DNA of 64,000 bases, from the NCBI GenBank assembly GCA_014193115.1, contig BJHQ01000013.1, positions 1 to 64,000 of the forward strand, in the 5' to 3' direction. The DNA is from Planctomycetota bacterium (GTDB taxonomy: Bacteria; Planctomycetota; UBA11346). Position numbers and translations under genes: made by a program. Shown here piece after piece: positions 36,288 through 46,675 of the stretch (position 1 is its first letter; every line of letters starts with the position of its first letter). A model generated the notes under the pieces. The model did no database searches. It had not been told where the DNA came from and saw nothing but the letters and a program-made list of their open reading frames with translations.

Positions 36288-37211
36288 ATGCCGGTCCTCG
36301 ACTCGGCCCTGGTCGAGCGCCCGGAGGCGGCGAGACGTTTCCTGTCTGCCGCGATCGCGTTGCCCATCCCCGATCTGGCCGGGCTGGTCGCCAGCGGGGT
36401 GCCGCTGTGGGACGCCCAGGCCATGCTCCGCCGCCTGAGCGACGCCGGCGAGATCACCGCCACCGGATGGACCACCGCCGCGCTCGGCCACTATCGGGCT
36501 CGGGTTGGCGAATCCCCCCGCGGAACAGAGGCAGTCGCACCGGTCGCCGAAATGCCTCGTGAAAAAGCGCTGCGGGGCGGCATCGAAGTGCTCGACGATG
36601 CTGAACTGATCGCCTTGCTGCTGCGCACCGGCACCGCCGACGCCGGAGTCATCGCCCTGGCTCGGCGGCTGCTCGACGACCATGCCGGTCTGGTCGGGCT
36701 GGCCCGCTTGAGTCCGGCCCAGCTCGCTGAATGCGACGGTCTCGGACCGGCCAAGGCCGGTGAGTTGGCAGCGGCCTTTGAACTGGCCCGGCGGCTGGCG
36801 GCGGCGGCGATGCGGTCCCGGCCGGTGCTCGCCCGGCCCGATGCGGTCGCTGCCCTGGTCGCACCAGCCATGGCAGGGCTCGACCACGAACAACTCTGGT
36901 GTTTGGCGATCGACGCCCGGCTTGGACTGATCGGCGAACCGCGGGTCTGCTCCAAGGGCGATGTCGACGGCACCGACGGCTCGCCGCGGCTGGTCTTCCG
37001 CCACGCCCTCGCCGCCGGCGCCAGTTCGTGCATCGTGGTGCACAATCATCCCACCGGCGATCCCACGCCCAGCGCCGCTGACCGCGCGCTCACGGCCCGA
37101 CTGGTCCAGGCGGGCCGGATGCTCGACTTGCCGCTGAACGACCACCTGGTGATCGGCGCCGCTGGGGCCTGGGTATCGATCCGCACCACCCATCCGGAGT
37201 GCTTCCGCTGA
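36288..37211 (+). CDS. radC: RadC/UPF0758 JAB-domain protein with N-terminal extension
   Basis: A 307-residue protein. Residues about 88-170 hold the helix-hairpin-helix part (EVLDDAELIALLLRTGT, CDGLGPAKAGELAAAFELA) and the rest a JAB/MPN domain with the metal motif HNHPTGDPTPSAAD (H252, H254, D265). RadC was once linked to DNA repair, but its biochemical role is unresolved. The first 80 residues are an added helical segment not usual in RadC (about 220 residues). It starts 69 bp after topA on the same strand and may be co-transcribed. Confidence 0.93.
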   Translation: MPVLDSALVERPEAARRFLSAAIALPIPDLAGLVASGVPLWDAQAMLRRLSDAGEITATGWTTAALGHYRARVGESPRGTEAVAPVAEMPREKALRGGIEVLDDAELIALLLRTGTADAGVIALARRLLDDHAGLVGLARLSPAQLAECDGLGPAKAGELAAAFELARRLAAAAMRSRPVLARPDAVAALVAPAMAGLDHEQLWCLAIDARLGLIGEPRVCSKGDVDGTDGSPRLVFRHALAAGASSCIVVHNHPTGDPTPSAADRALTARLVQAGRMLDLPLNDHLVIGAAGAWVSIRTTHPECFR

Positions 37212-37423
37212 TTCCCAAGCGATTTGCTGATCAGCCTTGCCGCCCGCAAGCTGGGAGCGACCACGGTTTTTGTGCCGGTGTCGGCTTTGCCGCCTGCGGT
37301 GTCGCGAAGAACGTCGCGAAAGCGAAGATATTTCCAGGAATCGACCGCGAGAGACGATTGGCGCATCCTGGGATTTCAGGTGCCAGGGATCAACGTCCTC
37401 CTCCGAAAACACGTATTGCCACG

Positions 37424-39697
37424 GTGCACAAAGCGATCTTTCTGGCCGTCCTGCTGACGACGGCCGCAGCTGGTGAAACCAAACCCGCGGCACGGCCGAA
37501 ACCCACCCAGGCGACGCCGCCGGCACTGCGCCAATGGCGCGCCGTCGCGGCGGGCACCCAGGTGAAACTCGCCTCGCCGCTGACCACGGTGATCGCCGCC
37601 ACGCTGCCCCCGGTCAGGCGGGAAGACATGCGCTTCGCCGCGAGCGACGGCCGGCTCGGCGATCTGGTGGTGGTGGCCGAACTGGAGGTGCCTGCCGATG
37701 CGCCTGACGACCTCGGCGTCGGCGCCTTCGCGTCCGACCAGCACGGCACCTGGTTCCAGCGGCTGCATCCCGATCGGCTGCACGCTGGGCGCAACCAGCT
37801 GCATCTGCGGATGACCGGAGGCGATCTGCTGCAACCGGGTCAGGGCACCGCCGGCTGGAATCAGGCAGTCGCTTCCCTGACCCGCTGCGGCGGATTGTTC
37901 CTGTGGTCGGCGAAATCGACTGGGGTGGCGATCACCGTGATCAGCCTGGAAGCCCGCCGGATCGACCCGCCAGCGCCCGAAGATGGCCATCGCCTGCTCG
38001 ATCTGCGCTGGGATCCGACGACCCTGGCTACCGGCAGCCGCTGGTCGGCCTCGCTCCGGCCCGATCCATTCCCCAGCACACCAGAGGATCCAGCGGAGTT
38101 CGCAGTCGAGGCCCAGATCACCGCGCCGGACGGGACGACCCGCACCATTCCCGGATTCCACCGGGTCCCCCAGCAGGTCACCGATCGCGGCGATCGCGAA
38201 ATGACGGTGCCTTCGGGCACCGGCGCCTTTGAACTCCGCTTCCGCCCCGACCGTCCTGGAACCCACCAGGTCAGATTGACCGCGACCTGGGGCGATGGAT
38301 CGAAACGCACGGTCGATCTGCCGCCCTTGGTGGTCAGCGGTGAAGCGCAGCGCAGCTACGTCACGGTCGATGGCAAGGATCCCAGATTCTTCGCGCTGGG
38401 TGGGTCGTTTTACTGGCCGATCGGGATCAACCTGCACACCCCGAACGATCCGCGCTGCCAGCGCCGCTATGCGACCACCTTGACCACCGATCGCGGGCTC
38501 ACGACCTACACGGCGTATCTCGATCGCTGCGCAGCCGCCGGCATCGATGCTGCGGAAATCTGGATGTCGTCGTGGAATTTCGCCCTCGAATGGCGGGCCG
38601 ACTGGCCGGGTTTCCACGGCATCGGCCGGGTCAACCAGGCCAATGCCGAGCGCCTCGACCGGCTCCTCGACCTGGCCTGGCAGCGCGGCATCCGGGTCAA
38701 CCTCGTGGTCAACAACCACGGCCAAGCGTCGGACGGAACCGACCGGGAATGGGAGAACAATCCGTGGAACCCCGAGCTCGGCGGGCCGCTCAATCAAGCT
38801 GCCGATCTCATGTCGTCGGAGGTCGCCATGGCCGGCCAGGACCGCATCCGCCGTTATCTGGCCGGACGCTTTGCTGACCACCCGGCGATCCTCGGCTGGA
38901 AATTGTTCAGCGAAATCTCCCTGACCGCCGGCCAGCGCGCGGGCTATGCGCCTGCCTGGCACGCCCAGGCCGCCGCCCGCTGGGGCGTGCTCGACACCTA
39001 TGACCATCCCCGGACCACCCACTGGCACGGCGACTACAAGCAGGTCGATGATGGCACCGCCACCGCACCTGGGCTCGATTACCTGTGCATCGATGCCTAT
39101 TTGCGGCGCGGCGGCGGAGGCAACGACCTGACCCTGCCGGAAATGCTCGCTGTGAGTCTTGATGATCCCCAGCGCGGCCTGAACCGTCACGGCCGGGCGG
39201 TGCTGGTGACGGAATACGGTTCTGGTCCATTGGCCGGAGAACTGGGCAGCGGACCGTTCGTCGGCCTGGTCTGCGGCTTCGCCGGAGCGCCGATGACCTG
39301 GTGGCACGAGTGGGTGGACCAGAAGGAATGGTGGTCTCCATACCGGGCGATCCGGGCTTTCGCCGCCGGTGAGGATCTGCGCGGAGGCCGTTCGGTGGTG
39401 CTGTCCGCCGATCGCAGAGCTGGTCCGCTCTGGGCCCGGGCCTGGGTCCGGCCCGGACGGATCCTGGCCTACTGCTGCGACCGTCAGTGGAGCTACGAAT
39501 CCACCGATCCCGTTACCAGTTCGGCCCAGCTCAACGTCGGCAACAACATCGCGCCAGGCAAACTGGTCGAGGAATGGTGGAACGCTGACAACGGCACACT
39601 GATCGCCCGCAAGGACCGCACCCACGCCGGCGGCGCCATGGTGCTGGAGACTCCGCCATTCAGCCGTCATATCGCGGTGAAATTGATCCGGCGCTGA
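37424..39697 (+). CDS. Secreted glycoside hydrolase with DUF5060-like N-terminus
   Basis: A 757-residue exported protein. The signal peptide MHKAIFLAVLLTTAAAG begins at GTG 37424; the frame is open upstream but senseless. Around residues 215-320 are beta-sandwich segments ending QRSYVTVDGKDPRFFALGG, the usual DUF5060-to-barrel junction (then FYWPIGINLHTPN). The TIM barrel contains ILGWKLFSEISL (acid/base Glu) and AVLVTEYGSGP (nucleophile Glu), matching GH5/GH39-like putative beta-glycosidases. It probably cleaves plant or algal polysaccharide. It follows radC by 212 bp and is likely separately transcribed. Confidence 0.85.
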   Translation: MHKAIFLAVLLTTAAAGETKPAARPKPTQATPPALRQWRAVAAGTQVKLASPLTTVIAATLPPVRREDMRFAASDGRLGDLVVVAELEVPADAPDDLGVGAFASDQHGTWFQRLHPDRLHAGRNQLHLRMTGGDLLQPGQGTAGWNQAVASLTRCGGLFLWSAKSTGVAITVISLEARRIDPPAPEDGHRLLDLRWDPTTLATGSRWSASLRPDPFPSTPEDPAEFAVEAQITAPDGTTRTIPGFHRVPQQVTDRGDREMTVPSGTGAFELRFRPDRPGTHQVRLTATWGDGSKRTVDLPPLVVSGEAQRSYVTVDGKDPRFFALGGSFYWPIGINLHTPNDPRCQRRYATTLTTDRGLTTYTAYLDRCAAAGIDAAEIWMSSWNFALEWRADWPGFHGIGRVNQANAERLDRLLDLAWQRGIRVNLVVNNHGQASDGTDREWENNPWNPELGGPLNQAADLMSSEVAMAGQDRIRRYLAGRFADHPAILGWKLFSEISLTAGQRAGYAPAWHAQAAARWGVLDTYDHPRTTHWHGDYKQVDDGTATAPGLDYLCIDAYLRRGGGGNDLTLPEMLAVSLDDPQRGLNRHGRAVLVTEYGSGPLAGELGSGPFVGLVCGFAGAPMTWWHEWVDQKEWWSPYRAIRAFAAGEDLRGGRSVVLSADRRAGPLWARAWVRPGRILAYCCDRQWSYESTDPVTSSAQLNVGNNIAPGKLVEEWWNADNGTLIARKDRTHAGGAMVLETPPFSRHIAVKLIRR

Positions 39698-39879
39698 TCA
39701 GGTGGGTGCAACTGGCAGGCAGGAAGCGACGTCGGTCATCGGCCTGCTCGCCACCAGGGGATTCTGCTGAGCCCAGGGCGCAGCGCTTCGCCTTGCGGAT
39801 ATATGTATCATTACGAAGCTATTTGCGTCGCTACGCCGCTTCTGGCGCGCCACGCTGCCCCTCGTCCACGGAGACTCCG

Positions 39880-40473
39880 ATGACCCCCACGCTTCTGCGC
39901 CTCTCCACCGTTTGCCTGGCGATCGCACTCTCCGGCTCCATCGGCTGGGCCGAAGAAGCCGCCAAGGCCCCGGCTGCCGAAATCAACACGGTGTGCCCGA
40001 TCAGCGGCAAGCCGGCCGATCCCAAGGTCACCGTGGTCTACGAAGGCAAGACCTACGCCTTCGCTGATGAGGCGAGCCGCACCAAGTTCAACGAAGCGCG
40101 CGAGAACAGCCTCTACCACAAGCTCGGCGGTCAGGCCGCGATCAGCGCGGTGGTCGATGCGTTCTATGTGAAAGTACTGGCAGATGTCCGCATCAAACAC
40201 CACTTTGCCGACATCAACATGGCCAAGCAGGGCAATCGTCAAAAGGCCTTCCTGTCGGCCGCATTCGGTGGCCCGGTCGCCTGGACCGGCAAGGATATGC
40301 GCAAGGCCCACATCGACCTCAAGCTCACCGAGGCGGATTTCAACGCCGTGGCCGAGAACCTGGTGAAAACCCTGCAAGACTTCAAGGTCAAGCAGGAACT
40401 CATCGACCAGGTGGTCGCGATCGCCATGAGCGTGAAGAACGACGTGCTCAATAAACCCAAAGACGCCAAGTGA
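39880..40473 (+). CDS. Exported truncated haemoglobin with YHS-like N-terminal domain
   Basis: A 197-residue protein with a signal peptide (LSTVCLAIALSGSIGWA, cleavage about 24). Residues 36-72 form a YHS-like metal/haem-associated module (CPISGKPADPKVTVVYEGKT). Residues 78-190 are a group-I truncated globin: LYHKLGGQAAISAVVDAFYV, HHFADIN and proximal H144 in KAHIDLKLTEADF. A GGAG ribosome-binding site six bases before ATG 39880 fixes the start. Truncated globins bind O2, NO or CO; export to the periplasm and the fused YHS domain are unusual and suggest a role in NO or copper/haem handling. No linked partner gene is seen. Confidence 0.88.
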   Translation: MTPTLLRLSTVCLAIALSGSIGWAEEAAKAPAAEINTVCPISGKPADPKVTVVYEGKTYAFADEASRTKFNEARENSLYHKLGGQAAISAVVDAFYVKVLADVRIKHHFADINMAKQGNRQKAFLSAAFGGPVAWTGKDMRKAHIDLKLTEADFNAVAENLVKTLQDFKVKQELIDQVVAIAMSVKNDVLNKPKDAK

Positions 40474-40478
40474 ACGAG

Positions 40479-40528
40479 CCTGCGGGCTCCTGATCGGCTG
40501 GCGCCTGCGGGCTCCTGATCGGCTGGCG
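40479..40528. repeat. 25-bp direct repeat (two copies) after the globin gene
   Basis: CCTGCGGGCTCCTGATCGGC plus TGGCG occurs twice head to tail. The first copy together with the preceding GAG forms a weak hairpin (GAGCC-tgcg-GGCTC) just after the globin stop and may end transcription. The remaining 240 bp up to the coiled-coil gene hold no recognisable gene or RNA. Confidence 0.75.
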
Positions 40529-40771
40529 TTTCCCGGTCGTTGGCCGCCGCACGCTGCACGGCAGCTGCGGATGCCGACGGCCGACGAATCGTTTGGGTGC
40601 ACCAGCTCGCTTGGGCAGGTCGTGATCTTGCTGCTGAACGGCTCATCACAGGGCCTCCGGGTGTATCACAGACGGGGTCGGCCCGCCTGCTGGCCCCTTG
40701 GAGGTTGGGCGGTGGCGGCGACCCTCTGCATCACCGCCGATTGAGCCCTACGACCCTGCCGGAGATCCGCC

Positions 40772-43700
40772 ATGACTGCTCCCAACCCCGTGGTCCCGGA
40801 CATCGCCCAGTCGCTCAGCGAGATCGGCGAGACCAAGACGGCAGCCGATCTGGTCCGCGAAAAGGGCCAGAACAAGCAGCTGAAGGTCATTTCCGAACGC
40901 AAGCTGCGGGAACTGATGGAGGCGATCATCTCCAGCCTGGTCCGCCAGGAAGGCGCCAAGAAAACCGATCAGTTCACCGACGAAGAAAAAGAGGAGATGC
41001 TCAAGCGCACGCAGGATGAGCTGCGCAAACGCATCAAGCGCGAGCAGGAGGAGTCCGCCGAAAAGGATCGGGTCAAGCGCGAGCTCGACGCCACCATGCA
41101 GGTGCTGTCCAACGCCCAGGCCAGCGAGGCTGAGCAGCTCGCCGCCGTCCAGGCCCTGCGCCAGCGGTTGTCGGAAAGCGAGCAGCTGAAGGACGATTTG
41201 CAGCACGATCTTTACGATCTGCAAGATGAATTACAGGAAAAATTGAACCTGCTCGGAGCGACCATCGCCGAGAAGGAACGCCTCAACACCACCGTCCGCA
41301 ACCAGATGCTGCACAGCACCGATCTGGTCCAATCGGTGCTCCAGCTCGACGCTGATTGCTATGGCGGCCGCCACCAGGATGAGAACCAGCCTCCCGACGA
41401 GGCGGCGGCAGACGCGGCATTCTATCACGATTTCAGCGTCGCTGCCGCGGTCATCCGCACCCTCGGCACTGATCTGGCGAAGCTGCGCACCCTGGTTGAC
41501 GCTGCCACCGCCAAGGCCGATGCCGCCGCCGACCAGGCCGCGGCCGCCGCGGCGCAGGCCGATGCTGGGCCGCGGCTGCTGGCGAGCGACCTGGTGCTGC
41601 TCGAATCGCTGCGCGCCGGGAAATTGTCGGCGGTCGACATGGCCCAGCCGGTGGCCGGGGTCATGGAGGCCGTGTCCGGCGCCCGCGAGGCGGTGGCAGC
41701 CCTCAACCAGGCCGTGGCCGAAGCGACTGGCCGCACCGGCCGCACCGTCGAGCTCAGCTCGGTCGATACCGAGGAAGACGATCCCGCCATCGCGCTGGCT
41801 GCGGCCACCACCGTGATCCGCGAACTGACCACCGCCTTGGCCACCGATTGCGCCCGGGTGTCGGCTCTGGCCCAGCTCAGCGGCGACGCCGATGAAGCGC
41901 GCAACCGGGCCGAAGAAGAAGCCGAGGCCGCCCGGGCAGCGTTCGATCGCGTCGCCCGTGCCTTGGCCGAACGCGAACTGGAGCCTGCCCACGCGCTGGT
42001 CGCCACCGATGCGCCGATCGCTGAACGCAGCGACGCCGCGGTGGCGGCAGTGACCGCCTTGGCCGCGGCCGAGGCCTCCCAAGCCCAGGTGGCGGTGGTG
42101 AAGGCCGACGCCGAGGCCGCCCAGCGCCGGGCCGAAGCCGAGCGCGACCAGGCGGTCGCCGCGGCGACCCAGGCGCAGACCGAACTCCAGCGGGCCAAGG
42201 CCGAACGGGACAACGCCGACGCGGTCACCGTCGCGGCCGGTCGGGTCCTGGTCCGGGCGGTCAGCGGCAATGCCGAACTGGCCGATCAGGTGGCCGACCT
42301 GGCGATGGCGGTGGATGGTGATCCCGCCGATGGACCGGCGGATGCGGCCCAGGCCCGGGCCCATCTGCCGATGGCGGTCCGTGCGCTCTCCGAACGGCTG
42401 CGCGCGGTCGAGGCCAGCCTGGCGGAACGTCAGGCCCAGCTCGCCATCAAGCAGCGGGAAGCCGACAACCTCAGCCGCGAACTCGGCGGAGCCCTGGAGC
42501 GGATGGCCGGGCTCGACAACCGCATGAAGGAGGACAGCGATCGCAGCGCCATCATCGCCGACCAGAGCGCAGCCCTCCAGGCGCGGCAGGCGGCGGTCAC
42601 CTCGGAGCTCGATCAGACCCGGCGCGAAGTCGAAGCCCTGCGCCAGCAGCTGCAGGACGCCATCGTCCAACGCGTGTCGATCGAAGGCGAAGCCCGGCTC
42701 GGCCAGGCCCAAGTGGCTGAATTGCACAAGAAGCTGGCCCAACTCGACCAGCAGCACGAGCAGTCGAAATCCGCCGCGGCCGCCAACCAGGCCGCTGCCG
42801 GCGAGCGCATCGCCCAGCTCGAAGCCGAAGTCGCCGCCCAGCGCGCCGCCGCCCAGGAGACGGCGAAACAGGCCGCCGATGTCGTGGTGGCCCGGGTCGC
42901 CGCCAGCGAGACCGCTGAACGTCACGCCGCTGAAGCGGCAGCCGCCCGTTCCTTGGCTGCCCAGGAGGCGGAGCGCGCCGCTGCCGCCATCGCCGCCGCC
43001 CGGGCTGCCGATGAGTCTGCCGCTGTCGCCCGCCAGGAAGCAGTGCGTCTGGCCGGCGAACTCGCTGCCGCCCGCACCGAGCTCGATGCCGCCTCTGAGC
43101 GGGCCAAGGCCCGCAACGCTGCCGAACGGCGGATCGCCGACCAGGTGGTGGCTGCCGCCCGTGGCGATGACCGGCTGGCCGACGCCTGCGCCGATCTGGC
43201 CAACCTGCTCGATGCCAGCGCTGGCACCGCCGACACGCCCCAGGCCTTGATCGAGCATACGCTCGAGGCCGTCAGCGTCCTCGCCGGCCGCAAACGGGCG
43301 CTTGAGGAGGAACGCGCGACCTTGTCCGCGGAACTGGAGCAGGTCAGTCGGTCCCTGGCCGCGGCCAACGAGCGCGCCCAGCTGTCCGAAAGCGACCGCG
43401 ATGAAATGGTGGCGGGCAGCAAGGAGATCATCTCCCAGCTCACCACCCAGAAGGCGGAACGCGAACGCGAGCTGAATGCGCTGCGTCCGCGGCTGGATGC
43501 CGCCGAAACCGCCCAAAGCGAATTCGCCGCCAGGGCGCGGATGGCCGAGACCGCCAACCGTCAGCTGGCCGAGGCCCTGGCCAACGTCGCCAAAGCCGAA
43601 TCCGACGGCGAATCCTCCGGCAACCTGCCGGGCATCGCTGAAGCCATGGTCGATCTCGAACACGCCCTCGGGCAGCTGCCCGAGGAGGGCGAGAGCGGCG

Positions 43701-45322
43701 TCGACGTTCCCAAGGATCTCAGCCTGCAGATCGCGGAAAGCGGCGCCCGTCTGGCCGAATCCCTGGTCGAGCGGAGCAAGGCGTCGAGCCAGGCGATCGT
43801 GCGCAGCCGCGGCAGCCTGAGTTCGCTCCGCACCGACCTCGACCGCAAGGCGTTGGAGCTGACCGCGGTGAAGGCCGAATTGGAGCAACGGGTCAATGAA
43901 ACGCGCCGCGCCCGGGCCGAAGCCGCCGCGGTGCGCCAGGCGATGGACGAGACCGCCTCGGCCTTGGCGGCGATGACAGAAAAAGAGTCGCAAGGACGCA
44001 GCCGCACCCTGACCCTGGCCGCGGACCTGAATGTGGCCGAGGAACGCCTGCGTGAACATGACGCGGTCGCCTTGGCCGCCCAAGCCGCCGAATCGGCGGC
44101 CCGGCGCCGCGCCGATGCCCTGGCCGAGGAGCTCGCCATCACCAAGGAACGCGCTGAGCACGCCGAACGGGCCCAGCAGCAGGTGGCAGAAGCGTTGTCC
44201 TCCGCCATCACCGGCGAAACAGGTGGCGGCGATCCTGAGGATCCGGTGGTACGCGCCGGCCAGAAACTGGCCCTGGCCCGGCAGTCGGGGTCTGCAGATG
44301 CCCTGGCCGGTGCCAGCCAGGCCTTCGCTGACGCCTTGCGCGGACGGGTCGGCACCTTGGCCGGCCAATTGTCCGCAGCCCGCGCCCAGGCCGTGGCCCA
44401 GAGCAATGCGGCAGAAACCCTCGGCCGAGAGCTGGGCAGCCTGCGCGGCGCCCTGGTCGACCGCGAAGCTGCGATCGAGGCCGCCCGGGCCGAGGCTGCG
44501 GCCGCCCGCGCCGCCACCGAGGCCGTCCAGGCCCAGGCCGACCAGCGCGCCGCCGAGATCGAACGCATTTCAGGCGAGCAGCGCAGGCTGGGCGACCAAT
44601 TGCGCGCTGCCCAGGCCGATCTGGATGAGCGTCAGGCGCGCAGCGCGACCTCTGGCGGGATGCTGGCGGATGAGCTGGCGGTGCTGCGCGGCGACCTGAC
44701 CGCCCGGGAGGCGACGATCAACGCCATGCGCAGCGAGCTCGACGAGCTGCGCGCCCAGTCCGAAGCATCCGAGACCCGGGTGCGCCGGGCCCAGGAGGAA
44801 CTGCGCCGCCGCCTGGAGGAACGCGACCGGGTGTTGGCCGAAAAAGATCAGCAGATCGACGAAATCAGCGCCAACCAGGCCGACCGTCAGGACCTTGCCG
44901 CCCAGATCGATCGTCTGACCTCGGATCTGAAGGAGGCCAACCAGAAGATCGCGGAGCTGAAAGCTGCCGGCGGCTCAGCCGCTGGTGGTGCGGCTCGTGG
45001 CGCTGCCCGGGAGCGCGACCTCAAGCAGCTCCAGACCGAACTCGCTCAGCAACGCGAACTGCGCAGCCGTCTCGAAGCCGAGCTGGCCGACAAGTCCGCG
45101 GAACTCGACAGCCGCACCGCCCAGAACGAGCACAAGCTCAAGGCCCGCGATGCCTTGGTCGCCGAAGCCGGCCGCAAGCTCGCTGACGTCACCGCCGAAC
45201 GCGCCGCGTTGAAGGAAGAGCAGCGCAAGCTGGCCGAAGAGAACATGGGCCTGAAAGCCAAGCTGCGGCGCTACACCGAGACCAGCGGATCGGTTACCGG
45301 AACCCACCGTCGGATCAACTGA
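40772..45322 (+). CDS. Giant Ala/Glu-rich coiled-coil protein
   Basis: A 1516-residue protein that is almost entirely heptad-rich helix, dominated by Ala, Glu, Arg and Gln (for example AKLRTLVDAATAKADAAADQ). No ATPase head, signal peptide or membrane helix is visible, so it is neither an SMC protein nor an envelope filament of known type. The N-terminal 90 residues (QLKVISERKLRELMEAIISS onward) are charged and possibly globular. GGAG seven bases before the ATG supports the start. Isolated by a strong terminator from ilvC. Likely a cytoplasmic scaffold or intermediate-filament-like protein; the function is unknown. Confidence 0.85.
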   Translation: MTAPNPVVPDIAQSLSEIGETKTAADLVREKGQNKQLKVISERKLRELMEAIISSLVRQEGAKKTDQFTDEEKEEMLKRTQDELRKRIKREQEESAEKDRVKRELDATMQVLSNAQASEAEQLAAVQALRQRLSESEQLKDDLQHDLYDLQDELQEKLNLLGATIAEKERLNTTVRNQMLHSTDLVQSVLQLDADCYGGRHQDENQPPDEAAADAAFYHDFSVAAAVIRTLGTDLAKLRTLVDAATAKADAAADQAAAAAAQADAGPRLLASDLVLLESLRAGKLSAVDMAQPVAGVMEAVSGAREAVAALNQAVAEATGRTGRTVELSSVDTEEDDPAIALAAATTVIRELTTALATDCARVSALAQLSGDADEARNRAEEEAEAARAAFDRVARALAERELEPAHALVATDAPIAERSDAAVAAVTALAAAEASQAQVAVVKADAEAAQRRAEAERDQAVAAATQAQTELQRAKAERDNADAVTVAAGRVLVRAVSGNAELADQVADLAMAVDGDPADGPADAAQARAHLPMAVRALSERLRAVEASLAERQAQLAIKQREADNLSRELGGALERMAGLDNRMKEDSDRSAIIADQSAALQARQAAVTSELDQTRREVEALRQQLQDAIVQRVSIEGEARLGQAQVAELHKKLAQLDQQHEQSKSAAAANQAAAGERIAQLEAEVAAQRAAAQETAKQAADVVVARVAASETAERHAAEAAAARSLAAQEAERAAAAIAAARAADESAAVARQEAVRLAGELAAARTELDAASERAKARNAAERRIADQVVAAARGDDRLADACADLANLLDASAGTADTPQALIEHTLEAVSVLAGRKRALEEERATLSAELEQVSRSLAAANERAQLSESDRDEMVAGSKEIISQLTTQKAERERELNALRPRLDAAETAQSEFAARARMAETANRQLAEALANVAKAESDGESSGNLPGIAEAMVDLEHALGQLPEEGESGVDVPKDLSLQIAESGARLAESLVERSKASSQAIVRSRGSLSSLRTDLDRKALELTAVKAELEQRVNETRRARAEAAAVRQAMDETASALAAMTEKESQGRSRTLTLAADLNVAEERLREHDAVALAAQAAESAARRRADALAEELAITKERAEHAERAQQQVAEALSSAITGETGGGDPEDPVVRAGQKLALARQSGSADALAGASQAFADALRGRVGTLAGQLSAARAQAVAQSNAAETLGRELGSLRGALVDREAAIEAARAEAAAARAATEAVQAQADQRAAEIERISGEQRRLGDQLRAAQADLDERQARSATSGGMLADELAVLRGDLTAREATINAMRSELDELRAQSEASETRVRRAQEELRRRLEERDRVLAEKDQQIDEISANQADRQDLAAQIDRLTSDLKEANQKIAELKAAGGSAAGGAARGAARERDLKQLQTELAQQRELRSRLEAELADKSAELDSRTAQNEHKLKARDALVAEAGRKLADVTAERAALKEEQRKLAEENMGLKAKLRRYTETSGSVTGTHRRIN

Positions 45323-45326
45323 ACCC

Positions 45327-45360
45327 GCCGCAGCATCCCTTTGGCTCGGGATGCTGCGGC
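45327..45360 (+). terminator. 13-bp perfect hairpin after the coiled-coil gene
   Basis: GCCGCAGCATCCC and GGGATGCTGCGGC pair perfectly around an 8-base loop (TTTGGCTC), starting four bases after the stop codon. There is no T-run, but position and stability suit a terminator or a transcript-stabilising hairpin. Confidence 0.8.
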
Positions 45361-45428
45361 CGGGAACCAGGCGGTTCTCCGGAAGCGGCAGGACCACTGC
45401 CATCTTGTGGCGATCGTTCCTGGCCTAG

Positions 45429-46484
<1,056 letters not shown>

Positions 46485-46529
46485 CCGGAATCGTTCAGCG
46501 ATTCTGGGTGACGGTCAGGTTGCCAAGCA

Positions 46530-46558
46530 GCAGCCCGGGGGAACTTCCTCCGGGCTGC
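46530..46558 (+). terminator. Rho-independent-like terminator of ilvC
   Basis: GCAGCCCGG (46530-46538) pairs with CCGGGCTGC (46550-46558) around an 11-base loop, followed by TTCGTTCTTCCT. The position 45 bp after the ilvC stop and the pyrimidine-rich tail fit an intrinsic terminator. Confidence 0.8.
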
Positions 46559-46675
46559 TTCGTTCTTCCTAATCATACGGATTCAGGCGGCCCTACTCAG
46601 GTGCTGGGAACGCCATTGCTCAACGCGACCGGGGAAACCGGGTAAATGCCGATCAGCACTCAACCTGGGGGCCGA

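Noticed and set aside
33237-37526. A 1429-codon minus-strand open frame opposite topA and radC
   Set aside because: Both opposite genes are unmistakable. The antisense product has no motif apart from the short hydrolase-like fragment at 33349-33406, noted separately.
40529-40771. A non-coding RNA or tRNA in the gap before the coiled-coil gene
   Set aside because: No cloverleaf, rRNA or known riboswitch pattern could be found by eye; only a short direct repeat and weak hairpins.
41231-44368. A 1045-codon open frame antisense to the coiled-coil gene
   Set aside because: It is the mirror of Ala/Glu-rich G+C-heavy codons, gives Gly/His-rich senseless sequence, and the plus-strand frame has a good ribosome-binding site and heptads throughout.
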